From positions 1 to 44,483 of the forward strand of contig CAVEYD010000009.1 in NCBI GenBank assembly GCA_963619835.1: a stretch of 44,483 nucleotides of DNA, read 5' to 3'. The DNA is from Fimimonas sp963619835 (lineage in GTDB: Bacteria > Bacillota > Clostridia > Christensenellales > CAG-314). This document shows positions 15,709 through 24,933 of the stretch, one piece after another. A program made the position numbers and the translations under genes. The stretch's first letter is position 1, and the number at the start of each line of letters is the position of its first letter. The notes beneath the pieces are model-generated. The model did no database searches and had not been told where the DNA came from. It worked only from the letters and a program-made list of their open reading frames with translations.

Positions 15709-15876
15709 AACGGTCAAAAAAGCAAAGATTTGCCATGTCTAAAAGTGTCATCAAACAAAACCGCCATTACAAAAAATGTATTTTTTGCTTTTTATAACAC
15801 AATATTGTCAAAACCGTTTGTAAAAGTGCTCAAACGGAAAATTCTTGAAAAAATATTAAAAAAAGCTTAAAAACAG

Positions 15877-15905
15877 TTGACGGCATTACTCACGTATGGT
15901 AAAAT
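15877..15905 (+). promoter_or_regulatory. Promoter of the peptide transporter operon
   Basis: TTGACG (15877-15882), 17-base spacer, TAAAAT (15900-15905) with TGG directly upstream (extended -10). The leader to the first gene is about 295 bases. The preceding stretch 15709-15876 shows no gene; no convincing terminator for the amidohydrolase was found. Confidence 0.7.
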
Positions 15906-15920
15906 CTACCCATATTTCAA

Positions 15921-16068
15921 CAGAGAATAGTTATCTCGCCGGTAAAAATCGGCTCCGAAGGTTCTCCAGGTTGATCAATTAGCCACAAATTAAATACAAG
16001 TTGGTTTTTGGTAAGCTCGGAATTGCTAAGGCAAGAGGTATACTATTTTTTGTAGTATCGTCTTTTTG
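15921..16068 (+). promoter_or_regulatory. Structured leader RNA of the oppA operon, class unknown
   Basis: The first 70 bases have a GCCGGT/ATCGGC hairpin with an AAAA loop (15938-15953), enclosed by GAGAAT/GTTCTC (15923-15928 with 15961-15966). The same GAGA can pair instead with TCTC at 15934-15937, so two folds compete. A second element, AAGA plus ATACTA pairing with TAGTAT plus TCTT (16033-16064), is followed by a T run, like a weak terminator. This is the layout of a riboswitch or attenuator, but no known aptamer core was recognised. Confidence 0.45.
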
Positions 16069-16207
16069 TTGCGGTTTCGGGTTTTTTTGTTATTTAGGCT
16101 TTTAAAAAACAAAAAGAAAAATCAAAATAAAAAGCAAAAAATGATTTTTACCCTTTGTGCATTTGTGCAATAGGTACAAATAAAAAATTTATGGAGGAAA
16201 AACAACA

Positions 16208-18793
16208 ATGAAAAATGCAAAAACTTTAACTGCATTGGTATTGGCTGGGGCTCTTTTGGTTGTAGCTCTATCTGCTTGCCTCGTTGCTTGCAATCCCGAA
16301 GAGTGGAATGCAACATCGGTAACATACCATACAACAACCGCAACAATGCCGAGTAACTGGAATGAGTTTACGTACGTAGACAACAACGACACGCAAATTC
16401 TTAATTACATTTCGTCATCGTTCTTCGATTACGACTACGACTTTGGCGGAAACAAGTACAATGCAGACGGATCGATCAATGCAAGTGCAATCGTATCCGG
16501 TGGTTACACAACAAACTATTCTGCAGCTACCAATCTTGAAGACGTTACCGCAACGGTAGACGCTAAATGGGGCTACACAGAAGAACAAAAGGCTGAAGGC
16601 GGATATGCTTGGAAAATCACCCTTCGTGACGACCTTAAATGGGACGACGGAACAGAAATTCACGCAGACGACTTCGTTTATTCAATGAAGGAAATCTTAA
16701 ACCCTGACTTTTTGAACTATCGTGCAAACACTTATTACGATACTCTTAAAATCAAAAATTCTCGTGAGTACTTCTACTCTGGTGCACCTCTTTATACTCC
16801 CATAGTTCCTGCTTATGAATCTTCCGAGACTCCCGATTATTCCTTCGATATTGACAAAAACGATGTCTACCTAAATGTTGATTCTTTAGAAATGACGCTC
16901 GCTTCCTATTCGCTGTCCGAGTTGATCACTGAATATGTTGAAGATAAAACTGGAGAAGCTGCTGCTGCACTGGAAACAATAGCTGCTGCTGCCAATGAAT
17001 ACGGCTATACGTTGATCACTGAGGAAAATAAGCAGACCGCTATAACTCTTGTTTCGTATGCTGTGAGTCCCTTTGGTCTAGATTGGAGCGCTCTAAGCGA
17101 CGCAGACAAAGACGGACTCTTCAAAGAGTGCTTGTTTTATATTTCCGGCTACGGTGATGAGGCAGAATGGGAATCTGTTGGTATGTACAAAGTTGACGAA
17201 AATTCGTTTGTAGTTTGCCTTGACAAAGCTTACAGCTTCCTTAAGGAAGACGGATCTCTTTCTTACCTTTCCGCTTACTACATGTCTTCTCTTCCTCTTG
17301 TAAAGCAATCTCTTTACGAAAGTTGCAAAATTGCTCCTGCCGCTGGTTCAACCCTTTGGACAAGCAACTACAACTCTTCTCTTGAAACAACTGCAAGTTG
17401 GGGACCGTACAAACTTGGTAGCTTCCAAAGTGGTAAAGCTTACACTCTTGTTAAAAACGACAATTGGTACGGCTACAACATGGAAGAATACAAAGGTCAG
17501 TACCTTATTGAAACTATCGAATGCGAAAAAGTTGCTGAATCTAACACCATTTGGCTTAAGTACCTCAGTGGTGAAGTTGACGGAGCAAGCCTTGACGCTG
17601 AACACATTGCAGAATACAAAGACAGCAAATATGTAACTTGGACTCCTTCTACCGGAACATTCGGTATGCAAGTTTACGGAAACCTTTCCGTACTTAAAGC
17701 AAGCGGAAACAACAACGGAATTTTGGCAATTGACGAATTTAGACAAGCTTTGTCTTTGGGACTTAACAGAGCCGACGTTGTTGAAAAGATTTGGCCCGGC
17801 ACAACTGTAGCATGCTTTGGTCTTATGAACGATCAATACTACTACGATGTTGAAAACGGTGGAGTTTACAGACACACAACCGAAGCTAAAGAAGGTATCC
17901 TTCGCGCTTACGGATTTACAAAAAATGCTGACGGAACTTGGAGCGGTGGTGAATTGAGCAATGCATCTTTGGACGATGCTTACGAAGCTTTGACCGGTTA
18001 CAACCCCACTGAAGCAAAAGCTAAGTTTGCCGAGGCTGTTGAAATTCTCACAAAGAATGCCGAATATTACGGATACGATTCTTCAAAAGAAATCACAATT
18101 GTTTACGGCTCATCTGTAGATACCGAAAAACAACGTTTCCGTTGCAATTATGTTCAAGAATTGATTGACGGACTTGCAGAAGGAACGGCTCTTGAAGGAA
18201 AAATCAAGATGAAGTTTGATGCATCCGCAGGATCTGGTTGGGCAGATGCTTTCAGAACCGGTGCAACACAAATCGGTTTCGGTTACGGATTTAGCGGAAA
18301 CGCATTTAACCCGTTTAGCATTGTTGGCGGATTTGTTGATCCGGACGATAGTCTTAACTACCATATGTACTGGGATACAAGCGCAGTTAAATTGACTCTT
18401 ACTTTGCCCGCAGGCGACTACGAAGGCGCCGGACAAACTTTCACCATGGGACTTGACAACTGGTACTTCTGCTTAAATGGTCTTGCTGCTGAAAATGACG
18501 CTGAGTTCAAGTACAACTGGGATGCCGGATTTGCTCCCGCTTCCGTAAGATGCACAATCTTGGCTGCTCTTGAAGAACAAGTAATCAAAAAGGCTTACTC
18601 AATCATGCTTATCGGTGAATATGCCGGCGAACTTAACAGCGCTAAGTTTAGCAATATCTCTGACGAATACAACACCTTCATGGGATTTGGCGGATTCAGA
18701 TATATTCAAGTTAACTACAACGACGGACAATGGGCTAAGTACGTTGCAGAACACAACAACGACTTGACTGCAGAATACAAAAAGGCTGAGTAA
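16208..18793 (+). CDS. oppA: Oligopeptide-type ABC transporter substrate-binding lipoprotein
   Basis: An 861-residue SBP_bac_5-family binding protein that would deliver peptides (or nickel or oligosaccharides, as the family is broad) to the permeases encoded downstream. The signal peptide ends in two overlapping lipobox options, LSAC (C24) and LVAC (C28). Family features are ITLRDDLKWDDGTEIHADDF, DEFRQALSLGLNR and the closing aromatic-rich lobe. It is about 300 residues longer than typical OppA; extra sequence lies between the first lobe segment and the core, roughly residues 200-330. GGAGG at 16193-16197 supports the start. A hairpin separates it from the permease genes, suggesting higher expression of this subunit. 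Confidence 0.88.
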   Translation: MKNAKTLTALVLAGALLVVALSACLVACNPEEWNATSVTYHTTTATMPSNWNEFTYVDNNDTQILNYISSSFFDYDYDFGGNKYNADGSINASAIVSGGYTTNYSAATNLEDVTATVDAKWGYTEEQKAEGGYAWKITLRDDLKWDDGTEIHADDFVYSMKEILNPDFLNYRANTYYDTLKIKNSREYFYSGAPLYTPIVPAYESSETPDYSFDIDKNDVYLNVDSLEMTLASYSLSELITEYVEDKTGEAAAALETIAAAANEYGYTLITEENKQTAITLVSYAVSPFGLDWSALSDADKDGLFKECLFYISGYGDEAEWESVGMYKVDENSFVVCLDKAYSFLKEDGSLSYLSAYYMSSLPLVKQSLYESCKIAPAAGSTLWTSNYNSSLETTASWGPYKLGSFQSGKAYTLVKNDNWYGYNMEEYKGQYLIETIECEKVAESNTIWLKYLSGEVDGASLDAEHIAEYKDSKYVTWTPSTGTFGMQVYGNLSVLKASGNNNGILAIDEFRQALSLGLNRADVVEKIWPGTTVACFGLMNDQYYYDVENGGVYRHTTEAKEGILRAYGFTKNADGTWSGGELSNASLDDAYEALTGYNPTEAKAKFAEAVEILTKNAEYYGYDSSKEITIVYGSSVDTEKQRFRCNYVQELIDGLAEGTALEGKIKMKFDASAGSGWADAFRTGATQIGFGYGFSGNAFNPFSIVGGFVDPDDSLNYHMYWDTSAVKLTLTLPAGDYEGAGQTFTMGLDNWYFCLNGLAAENDAEFKYNWDAGFAPASVRCTILAALEEQVIKKAYSIMLIGEYAGELNSAKFSNISDEYNTFMGFGGFRYIQVNYNDGQWAKYVAEHNNDLTAEYKKAE

Positions 18794-18824
18794 TTACATA
18801 TTACACAACTTTATAATTAACATT

Positions 18825-18864
18825 CAAACAAAGGCGGACGAACATTTTTGCCCGCTTTTGTTTG
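18825..18864 (+). terminator. Intercistronic hairpin between oppA and the permease genes
   Basis: CAAACAAAGGCGG (18825-18837) pairs with CCGCTTTTGTTTG (18852-18864), 13 pairs with one G-U. No strong T run follows, so it is likely a leaky terminator or a 3' stabiliser of the binding-protein mRNA. Confidence 0.6.
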
Positions 18865-18895
18865 ACTTTATGTTTAACACAAAGGAGAGTTGCTT

Positions 18896-19903
18896 ATGTA
18901 CATGTTCAAGTACGTGCTAAAGCGCGTAGGACTGATGATTTTTACATTTGCAATAATTATGATCATGTGCTTTGCGCTTATAAAACTTTTGCCCATCGTG
19001 GTAAATGTTCAAGCCGGCAGTGACCCGCTAATTACATACAGACAGCTGGAGGCTCGCGGATACATAAAAAACGTGCAACAGGTCGAAAACGGCGTGTTCG
19101 ATTATGACCGCGTCCCCATTTTGCAGCAGTTATTTTCTTATCTGAAGAAAATTTTTTCCGAAGGCGATTTTGGTATTGCCACAACTTACGGTGAGTACAT
19201 CAACCAACCCGTTTGGGATGTGTTTGTCGAAAAATTACCTCCAACAATACTTATCAACATTTATTCTACCGTGTTGGGCGTTCCTATTGGACTTGCCTTA
19301 GGTATTTATGCTGCCCTTAAAAAGAACAAGTGGCAGGACCAAGTTATCAACGTGTTTATCATTTTGCTAATTTCCGTCCCGTCAATTATCATGGGTATGC
19401 TTATTCAGTACACAATGTGCTTTAAGTGGGCGTGGTTCCCAACCACAATGAACAAAGGTTACGACTATTTCTCGCTTTCCATGTTCAAGTCCATGTTGCC
19501 GGCGGTATTTTCGCTAAGTTTTGGCTCAATAGCCGGCTATGCACGTTATTCTCGTGCGGAATTAAGCGAAGTGCTTACAAGCGAATTTATGTTGCTTGCT
19601 CGCACCAAGGGACTTACAAAAGCTCAAGCGACCATGAGACACGCAATGCGCAACTCTATGGTCGTCATTTTCCCGTCGATTTTGTCCGAGTTCATTTCTG
19701 TTTTGTCCGGCTCGCTTATCATTGAAAACATCTTTTCGGTACCCGGAGTTGGCGGATTGTACCTTAACTCAATCACATTCCAAGACTACGACTTCTTTAT
19801 GTTGCTTTCCGGCTTCTACACACTAGTCAGTCTTGTTGCCGGCATAGTAATAGATATCAGTTACGGATTTATCGATCCGCGTATCAGAATGGGGGCAAGA
19901 TAA
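18896..19903 (+). CDS. oppB: Oligopeptide-type ABC transporter permease
   Basis: A 335-residue inner-membrane permease of the OppB/DppB type with about six membrane segments, an N-terminal YVLKRVGLMIFTFAIIMIM helix, and the cytoplasmic EAA loop around LLARTKGLTKAQATMRHA that contacts the ATPases. The length is close to normal for the family, with a modest extracytoplasmic stretch after the first helix. The ATG at 18896 is used because AAAGGAG at 18881-18887 sits at correct spacing; a TTG two codons earlier is less likely. The next permease gene starts two bases after the stop codon, so translation is tightly coupled. Confidence 0.9.
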   Translation: MYMFKYVLKRVGLMIFTFAIIMIMCFALIKLLPIVVNVQAGSDPLITYRQLEARGYIKNVQQVENGVFDYDRVPILQQLFSYLKKIFSEGDFGIATTYGEYINQPVWDVFVEKLPPTILINIYSTVLGVPIGLALGIYAALKKNKWQDQVINVFIILLISVPSIIMGMLIQYTMCFKWAWFPTTMNKGYDYFSLSMFKSMLPAVFSLSFGSIAGYARYSRAELSEVLTSEFMLLARTKGLTKAQATMRHAMRNSMVVIFPSILSEFISVLSGSLIIENIFSVPGVGGLYLNSITFQDYDFFMLLSGFYTLVSLVAGIVIDISYGFIDPRIRMGAR

Positions 19904-19905
19904 TT

Positions 19906-21483
19906 ATGGAAAACATAAATTTAAACAATATCCCCGCAGAAAAATTTAAGTTTGTCGACAGATCGGACTTATCTCGTGAAAAAAGTCTCGAAACAAAGCC
20001 CATCGGCTATTTTAGAGACGCTTTTAATCGTTTTTGCAAAAACAAGGGTGCCGTTGTCGGTGCAATAGTTGTTGCCGTTCTTATTTTGTGCGCAATTATT
20101 TGTCCGTTCTGCACACCTTACACACCAAGTTACTACGATCAAACGTATGCTTGTGTAAGTCCCAAGTGCAATCTTTTTGTAAACACAAATTTTTGGGACG
20201 GATGTAAGCAAAAAGAAACAAGCCGTATTTCTTACTTAAAAGATAGGGCTATCGGTGATGAAACAGGTTACTTAGCTGTCAAAAACAACGAGTATTCCGT
20301 CTCTGCCGATGGTGCTATTTACACGTACAGGTACGACACTTACTATGGTGTTGGATTTGGCAAAAAGTACAAAGTACTCACGATGGAGCAATATCGCGCG
20401 ATTTTGCAGTATCAAAACGAAACGGGCATTCAAGTGCTTTATCCTACCGTAAAATTGTCAAACAGGCCTCAAGCCATTCAGGACAAGGAAGACCCCAACA
20501 TTTACTACAAAACAAAGGTTGTTAACAACAAAGTTCAACCGGATTTGGATTCAAACGGTAATTTTGTGGCTAACTACTGGACTTACACGGAGTCGGAAGG
20601 TTTGCCCTCTACAGCTGCCACATACGATTCATTGCGTATTGAAGGCAATGACGGAGTTATGATTGACGGCGAAAAATGCTATTATGTTTACGGCAGAATA
20701 GTAGACGGTGGTGTTGAAGTAAGAGCTTTTTACTACAACTACTACACTTACGAACACACACAAGTTAAAAAAGACGGAATAAGTGAACCTTACTTTTTGT
20801 TTGGTACAACCTCGGCAGGTAAAGATATTTTTGCATGCTTGTTCAGTGGTGCAAGATTTTCCTTCTTGTTTGCATTGGTTGTTGCCGTTGTAAACTTGTT
20901 TATCGGTGCTATTTGGGGTTCAATTGCAGGCTATTTTGGCGGCAGAGCCGATATTATTATGGAACGTGTAACCGACGTTTTGGGATCTATTCCCACAATG
21001 ATTGTAATCACGTTGTTAAAGTATCACATGGGCGCGACAAGTCAGGCTTTAGTGTTGTTTATTGCCTTCTTCCTAACCGGTTGGATAGGTATGGCAGGTA
21101 CAACTCGTATGCAGTTTTACCGCTTTAAAAATCAAGAATATGTTTTGGCAGCAAGGACACTTGGTGCAAACGATTGGCGTATTATGTTTAAACACATATT
21201 CCCCAACGCAATAGGTACTCTTATTACAAGTTGCGCATTGGTTATTCCGTCAATGATTTATTCTGAAACAAACTTGTCTTACCTTGGCATCATCAATTTG
21301 GAAGCAGGAAACATGACAAGTGTCGGCACAATGCTTGCGGCAGGTCAAAGAGATATGCTTGTTGCTCCGTTTGTTGCGGCATTTCCGTCGGTATTTTTGG
21401 TTCTTTTGATGCTTTCGTTCAACTTGTTTGGTAATGGCTTAAGAGACGCGTTCAACCCGTCTTTGCGTGGTTCGGAGGGTTAA
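19906..21483 (+). CDS. oppC: Oligopeptide-type ABC transporter permease with large external insert
   Basis: A 525-residue OppC/DppC-type permease, against about 300 usually. The first helix (residues about 48-68) is followed by a hydrophilic, tyrosine-rich extracytoplasmic segment up to about 300, where the family motif GTTSAGKDIF (equivalent of GTDxxGRD, G305-D307) resumes. The EAA loop is LAARTLGANDWRIMFKHIFP near residue 410. The segment 72-295 is therefore an insert facing the outside, able to touch the enlarged binding protein. The ATG follows the upstream permease stop by two bases; the ATPase gene starts one base after its own stop, with its ribosome binding site GGAGGG inside this gene. 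Confidence 0.88.
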   Translation: MENINLNNIPAEKFKFVDRSDLSREKSLETKPIGYFRDAFNRFCKNKGAVVGAIVVAVLILCAIICPFCTPYTPSYYDQTYACVSPKCNLFVNTNFWDGCKQKETSRISYLKDRAIGDETGYLAVKNNEYSVSADGAIYTYRYDTYYGVGFGKKYKVLTMEQYRAILQYQNETGIQVLYPTVKLSNRPQAIQDKEDPNIYYKTKVVNNKVQPDLDSNGNFVANYWTYTESEGLPSTAATYDSLRIEGNDGVMIDGEKCYYVYGRIVDGGVEVRAFYYNYYTYEHTQVKKDGISEPYFLFGTTSAGKDIFACLFSGARFSFLFALVVAVVNLFIGAIWGSIAGYFGGRADIIMERVTDVLGSIPTMIVITLLKYHMGATSQALVLFIAFFLTGWIGMAGTTRMQFYRFKNQEYVLAARTLGANDWRIMFKHIFPNAIGTLITSCALVIPSMIYSETNLSYLGIINLEAGNMTSVGTMLAAGQRDMLVAPFVAAFPSVFLVLLMLSFNLFGNGLRDAFNPSLRGSEG

Positions 21484-21484
21484 T

Positions 21485-23683
21485 ATGGAAAAAGAAATTA
21501 AGTTAAAAGTTAACAATCTAAAAATTTCCTTCAGAACCGATGCCGGCAAAGTTCAGGCTGTACGCAATATCGATTTTGAACTTTATAAGGGCGAAACTCT
21601 TGCCATTGTAGGCGAATCCGGATCGGGCAAATCGGTAACCAACCGTGCAATTATCGGTATATTGGCAAACAATGCCATTGTCGAAAGCGGTGAGATTCTT
21701 TACGACGGCAAAGACCTTTTAAAAATTGACGAAGAAGATTTCCACAAAATTCGCGGAGACAAAATTTCAATGATCTTCCAAGATCCTATGTCAAGTTTAA
21801 ATCCTATTATGAAAATAGGTAAGCAACTTACAGAGGCAATGATTCTTAACGGAAAATCAAGTCAACGCAACGCAAGAGTACTTTTTAACAGCACTCTTAA
21901 GTACTTAAACGACTACATGGATTTGGTTGCCACGTCCGACGAGGAGAAAAAGGCAAACAAGGCACGTTGCGACGAATTTAACGAGTTTTGTGTAAATAGC
22001 TGTCACTTGGAAAAACGTTACAATGCTATTTATCGTGAAGCACAAGAGTTAAAGGAAGATATCGACAACACTTTGTTTTTGCTTGAAAGAAAACAAACGG
22101 TTGATATGAAACGCTTCATTGTAACCGTTTTGGATCGTATCAAGGAAACCTATCACCCCGATATCGTTGTGCTTAACGACGAGTTAAAGTCCGTTTTGGA
22201 ATACTTGGAAGCGGAAAAAGCTAAAAAGGAAAAATCTAAAGAAATAGGGCAAGAGAGTCTAAAAGCGCTTGCCGAACTTTCGGCTATTCTCGACAAGGCT
22301 ACAAAACGTCCAAAGCCAAACTACTTTACTTTGGGCTTCTACATGATGAAAAATCCGGATGCAAATCTGGATGACATGCCTATTGACGAGCTTACTCAAA
22401 TGACGAGAGAATATCTCGACAAAGAGTTTATGCTTGACTTTATTGCCAAAGGTGCAAAAGCACTTCAAAAGGCTCGCAGATTATCGCTTAATGCCAAAAG
22501 CGAACTTGTCGGCAAAATCGACAATGCGTTGAAATTTTTTAACGGATCGGATTTTACAAAGGCCGATGCGCTAAAAATTGCAAACGAACTTGCCGATGGT
22601 GTTGAAAAAGCAATCAACAAGCTGGAAATTGTCAAAAACAGCACAGAATATACTTTCCGTTCGTCCATAAACGTTGCGGTTAAAAAGTATTTTGATGCAA
22701 TTGCCTTTAACCCCAAAGAACAAGCTCGTTACGACAGACAAAAAGCTAAGTACGACAAGCTTGTCGCTTCAGGCAAAAAAATCGATTGGAAAATTGTTCC
22801 TGCAGCAATAGTGGATCTTGACATTCCAATGGGCGAAATTAAGCACATTTTGGAAAACTTAAAGGAAAACTACGAAAAACAACTTGCTGTTGAAAGTTTT
22901 GATTACGAAACAGGAATGGTTGCCATAATTGACTTCTTAAAAGAGCAAGCATCATTGTTCGTTTACAAAGTTACACAAAAAATTGCCAAAGCAAGAGCGC
23001 TTAAACTTATGGAAGAAGTTGGTATCCCCGAGGCACGAATCAGATACAATCAGTATCCGTTTGAGTTTTCAGGTGGTATGCGTCAGCGTATTGTTATTGC
23101 TATTGCGTTGGCGGCAAATCCCGACATTCTTATTTGCGACGAACCTACAACGGCACTCGACGTAACAATTCAAGCGCAAATTCTTGAGCTAATCAACAGA
23201 ATTAAAAAAGAAAGAAATCTTTCTGTTATCTTTATTACTCACGACCTTGGCGTTGTTGCAAACATGGCGGACAGAATTGCCGTTATGTATGCCGGAAAAA
23301 TTGTTGAAATCGGTACGGCTGACGACGTATTCTACAATCCTCGCCATCCTTACACTTGGGCATTGTTGTCTTCCATGCCGGATCTTGACACAAACGAAAA
23401 GTTGGATGCAATTCCGGGTACTCCGCCCAACATGATTTATCCTCCAAAGGGCGATGCGTTTGCGGCTCGAAACAAATATGCAATGCAAATTGACTTTGAA
23501 GAACAACCGCCCATGTTTAAAATTTCCGATACTCACTATGCGGCAACATGGTTGTTGCATCCAAATGCTCCAAAGGTTGACATCCCCGAAGTCATCACAA
23601 GTCGTATTGAAAGAATGAAGAAAAAGATGACGGCACAATCGACCGACACTAAAAACGTTGGAGGTGTTGATAATGAACAATAA
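21485..23683 (+). CDS. oppD: Oligopeptide-type ABC transporter ATPase with about 370-residue insert
   Basis: A 732-residue ATPase, about twice the usual OppD length. Walker A GESGSGKS (43-50) and Q-loop Q99 (MIFQDP) are in place; the ABC signature FSGGMRQR comes only at 528-535. Walker B follows (ICDEP, D552-E553), then H-loop H586. The stretch from about 130 to 510 is an insert rich in Lys, Glu and Leu, mostly helical and coiled-coil-like by inspection. The usual C-terminal peptide-transporter zone with HPYTWALLSSMP is present. All catalytic residues remain, so it should hydrolyse ATP. The ATG at 21485 follows GGAGGG; the last 11 bases overlap the partner ATPase gene. Confidence 0.9.
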   Translation: MEKEIKLKVNNLKISFRTDAGKVQAVRNIDFELYKGETLAIVGESGSGKSVTNRAIIGILANNAIVESGEILYDGKDLLKIDEEDFHKIRGDKISMIFQDPMSSLNPIMKIGKQLTEAMILNGKSSQRNARVLFNSTLKYLNDYMDLVATSDEEKKANKARCDEFNEFCVNSCHLEKRYNAIYREAQELKEDIDNTLFLLERKQTVDMKRFIVTVLDRIKETYHPDIVVLNDELKSVLEYLEAEKAKKEKSKEIGQESLKALAELSAILDKATKRPKPNYFTLGFYMMKNPDANLDDMPIDELTQMTREYLDKEFMLDFIAKGAKALQKARRLSLNAKSELVGKIDNALKFFNGSDFTKADALKIANELADGVEKAINKLEIVKNSTEYTFRSSINVAVKKYFDAIAFNPKEQARYDRQKAKYDKLVASGKKIDWKIVPAAIVDLDIPMGEIKHILENLKENYEKQLAVESFDYETGMVAIIDFLKEQASLFVYKVTQKIAKARALKLMEEVGIPEARIRYNQYPFEFSGGMRQRIVIAIALAANPDILICDEPTTALDVTIQAQILELINRIKKERNLSVIFITHDLGVVANMADRIAVMYAGKIVEIGTADDVFYNPRHPYTWALLSSMPDLDTNEKLDAIPGTPPNMIYPPKGDAFAARNKYAMQIDFEEQPPMFKISDTHYAATWLLHPNAPKVDIPEVITSRIERMKKKMTAQSTDTKNVGGVDNEQ

Positions 23684-24932
23684 CGATGTATTGCTCAAAG
23701 TAGAACATCTTTGCCAATACTTTAAAATGGGCAAGAAAACACTAAAAGCTGTAGATGATGTCAATTTTGAAATAAAAAAAGGTGAAGTCTTTGGGCTTGT
23801 AGGAGAATCCGGATGCGGAAAAACCACAACGGGAAGATCAATCATCAAGCTTTATGATATCACCTCCGGAAATGTTTGGTTTAAAGGCGTTAGAGTTTGT
23901 GCCGGCATAGGATCTTACAAAGATGCTATTGCAAACAAAAAGAGAGAAACAAACAAAAAAATAGCCGAGTTAAAAGCTATTGCAAAAGAATCTCCCGAAC
24001 AACTCCAAGATATCAATTTGCAAATTGCAAAACTCAAAGAAGAGTGTGCAGACTTTGTTGCAGAACAAAGAAATGAAATTGCAAGCGCCAATCACGACAA
24101 AAAGTATTGTGACAAAGATCATGCCGACAAGCTTATCGAACAAGTCGAAGCAGAATATGCACCCAAACTTGCCGAAGCCAAAAGCGATCCCGAAAAGTTA
24201 AAGAAGGTAACAAAAGAATATAAAAACAGACTTCGTATTGCAAGAAAATCACGTCTTACAACGCAAATTCAAATGATATTCCAAGATCCAATCGCTTCAC
24301 TTGATCCTCGTATGACCGTTAAGGAAATTATCTCTGAAGGGCTTGTAATCAATGGTATAACAGACCAAAATTACATTGATGAAAAAGTGTACGAGATTCT
24401 CGAATTGGTTGGATTGGTAAGAGAACATGCCGGCAGATATCCACACGAATTTTCCGGTGGACAGCGTCAAAGAATCGGTATTGCAAGAGCTATAATCATG
24501 CATCCCGAAATGATCATTGCCGACGAACCGGTTTCGGCTTTGGACGTATCAATTCAGGCTCAGGTTATAAACTTATTAAACGAATTGAGAGATAAACTCG
24601 GACTTACAATTTTGTTTATTGCTCACAACTTGTCTGTAGTAAAGTATTTTTCAGATCGCATAGGCGTTATGTATTACGGCAAAATGGTTGAATTGACTAC
24701 TTCTGAAGAGTTGTTTGCCCATCCTTTGCATCCTTACACAAAATCGCTTTTGTCGGCAATTCCTCTGCCGGATCCACGTACGGAAAAAACGAGAGTAAGA
24801 ATTACTTACAATCCCATTGCCGAACACGACTACACTGAAGACAAACCGACGATGAGGGAAATAACCCCCGGACATTTTGTGTATTGTAACGATGCCGAAG
24901 AAGCAAAATACAAAAAGGAATTAGGTATTTGA
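23673..24932 (+). CDS. oppF: Oligopeptide-type ABC transporter ATPase with about 115-residue insert
   Basis: A 419-residue OppF-type ATPase. Walker A GESGCGKT (44-51), Q-loop Q204, signature FSGGQRQR (260-267), Walker B ADEP (D284-E285) and H-loop H318 are all present. Between Walker A and the Q-loop, residues about 78-195 form a charged, helix-rich insert (KKIAELKAIAKESPEQ and similar), absent from ordinary OppF, which place the Q-loop near residue 90. The insert sits before the Q-loop here but after it in the partner ATPase. The start ATG at 23673 has GGAGG at 23660-23664 and overlaps the end of the partner gene by 11 bases. Confidence 0.9.
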   Translation: MNNNDVLLKVEHLCQYFKMGKKTLKAVDDVNFEIKKGEVFGLVGESGCGKTTTGRSIIKLYDITSGNVWFKGVRVCAGIGSYKDAIANKKRETNKKIAELKAIAKESPEQLQDINLQIAKLKEECADFVAEQRNEIASANHDKKYCDKDHADKLIEQVEAEYAPKLAEAKSDPEKLKKVTKEYKNRLRIARKSRLTTQIQMIFQDPIASLDPRMTVKEIISEGLVINGITDQNYIDEKVYEILELVGLVREHAGRYPHEFSGGQRQRIGIARAIIMHPEMIIADEPVSALDVSIQAQVINLLNELRDKLGLTILFIAHNLSVVKYFSDRIGVMYYGKMVELTTSEELFAHPLHPYTKSLLSAIPLPDPRTEKTRVRITYNPIAEHDYTEDKPTMREITPGHFVYCNDAEEAKYKKELGI

Positions 24933-24933
24933 T

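Noticed and set aside
17348..17875. A 175-codon minus-strand open frame inside the binding-protein gene
   Set aside because: It lies wholly opposite strongly supported coding sequence, has no ribosome binding site and no recognisable motif; a shadow of codon bias.
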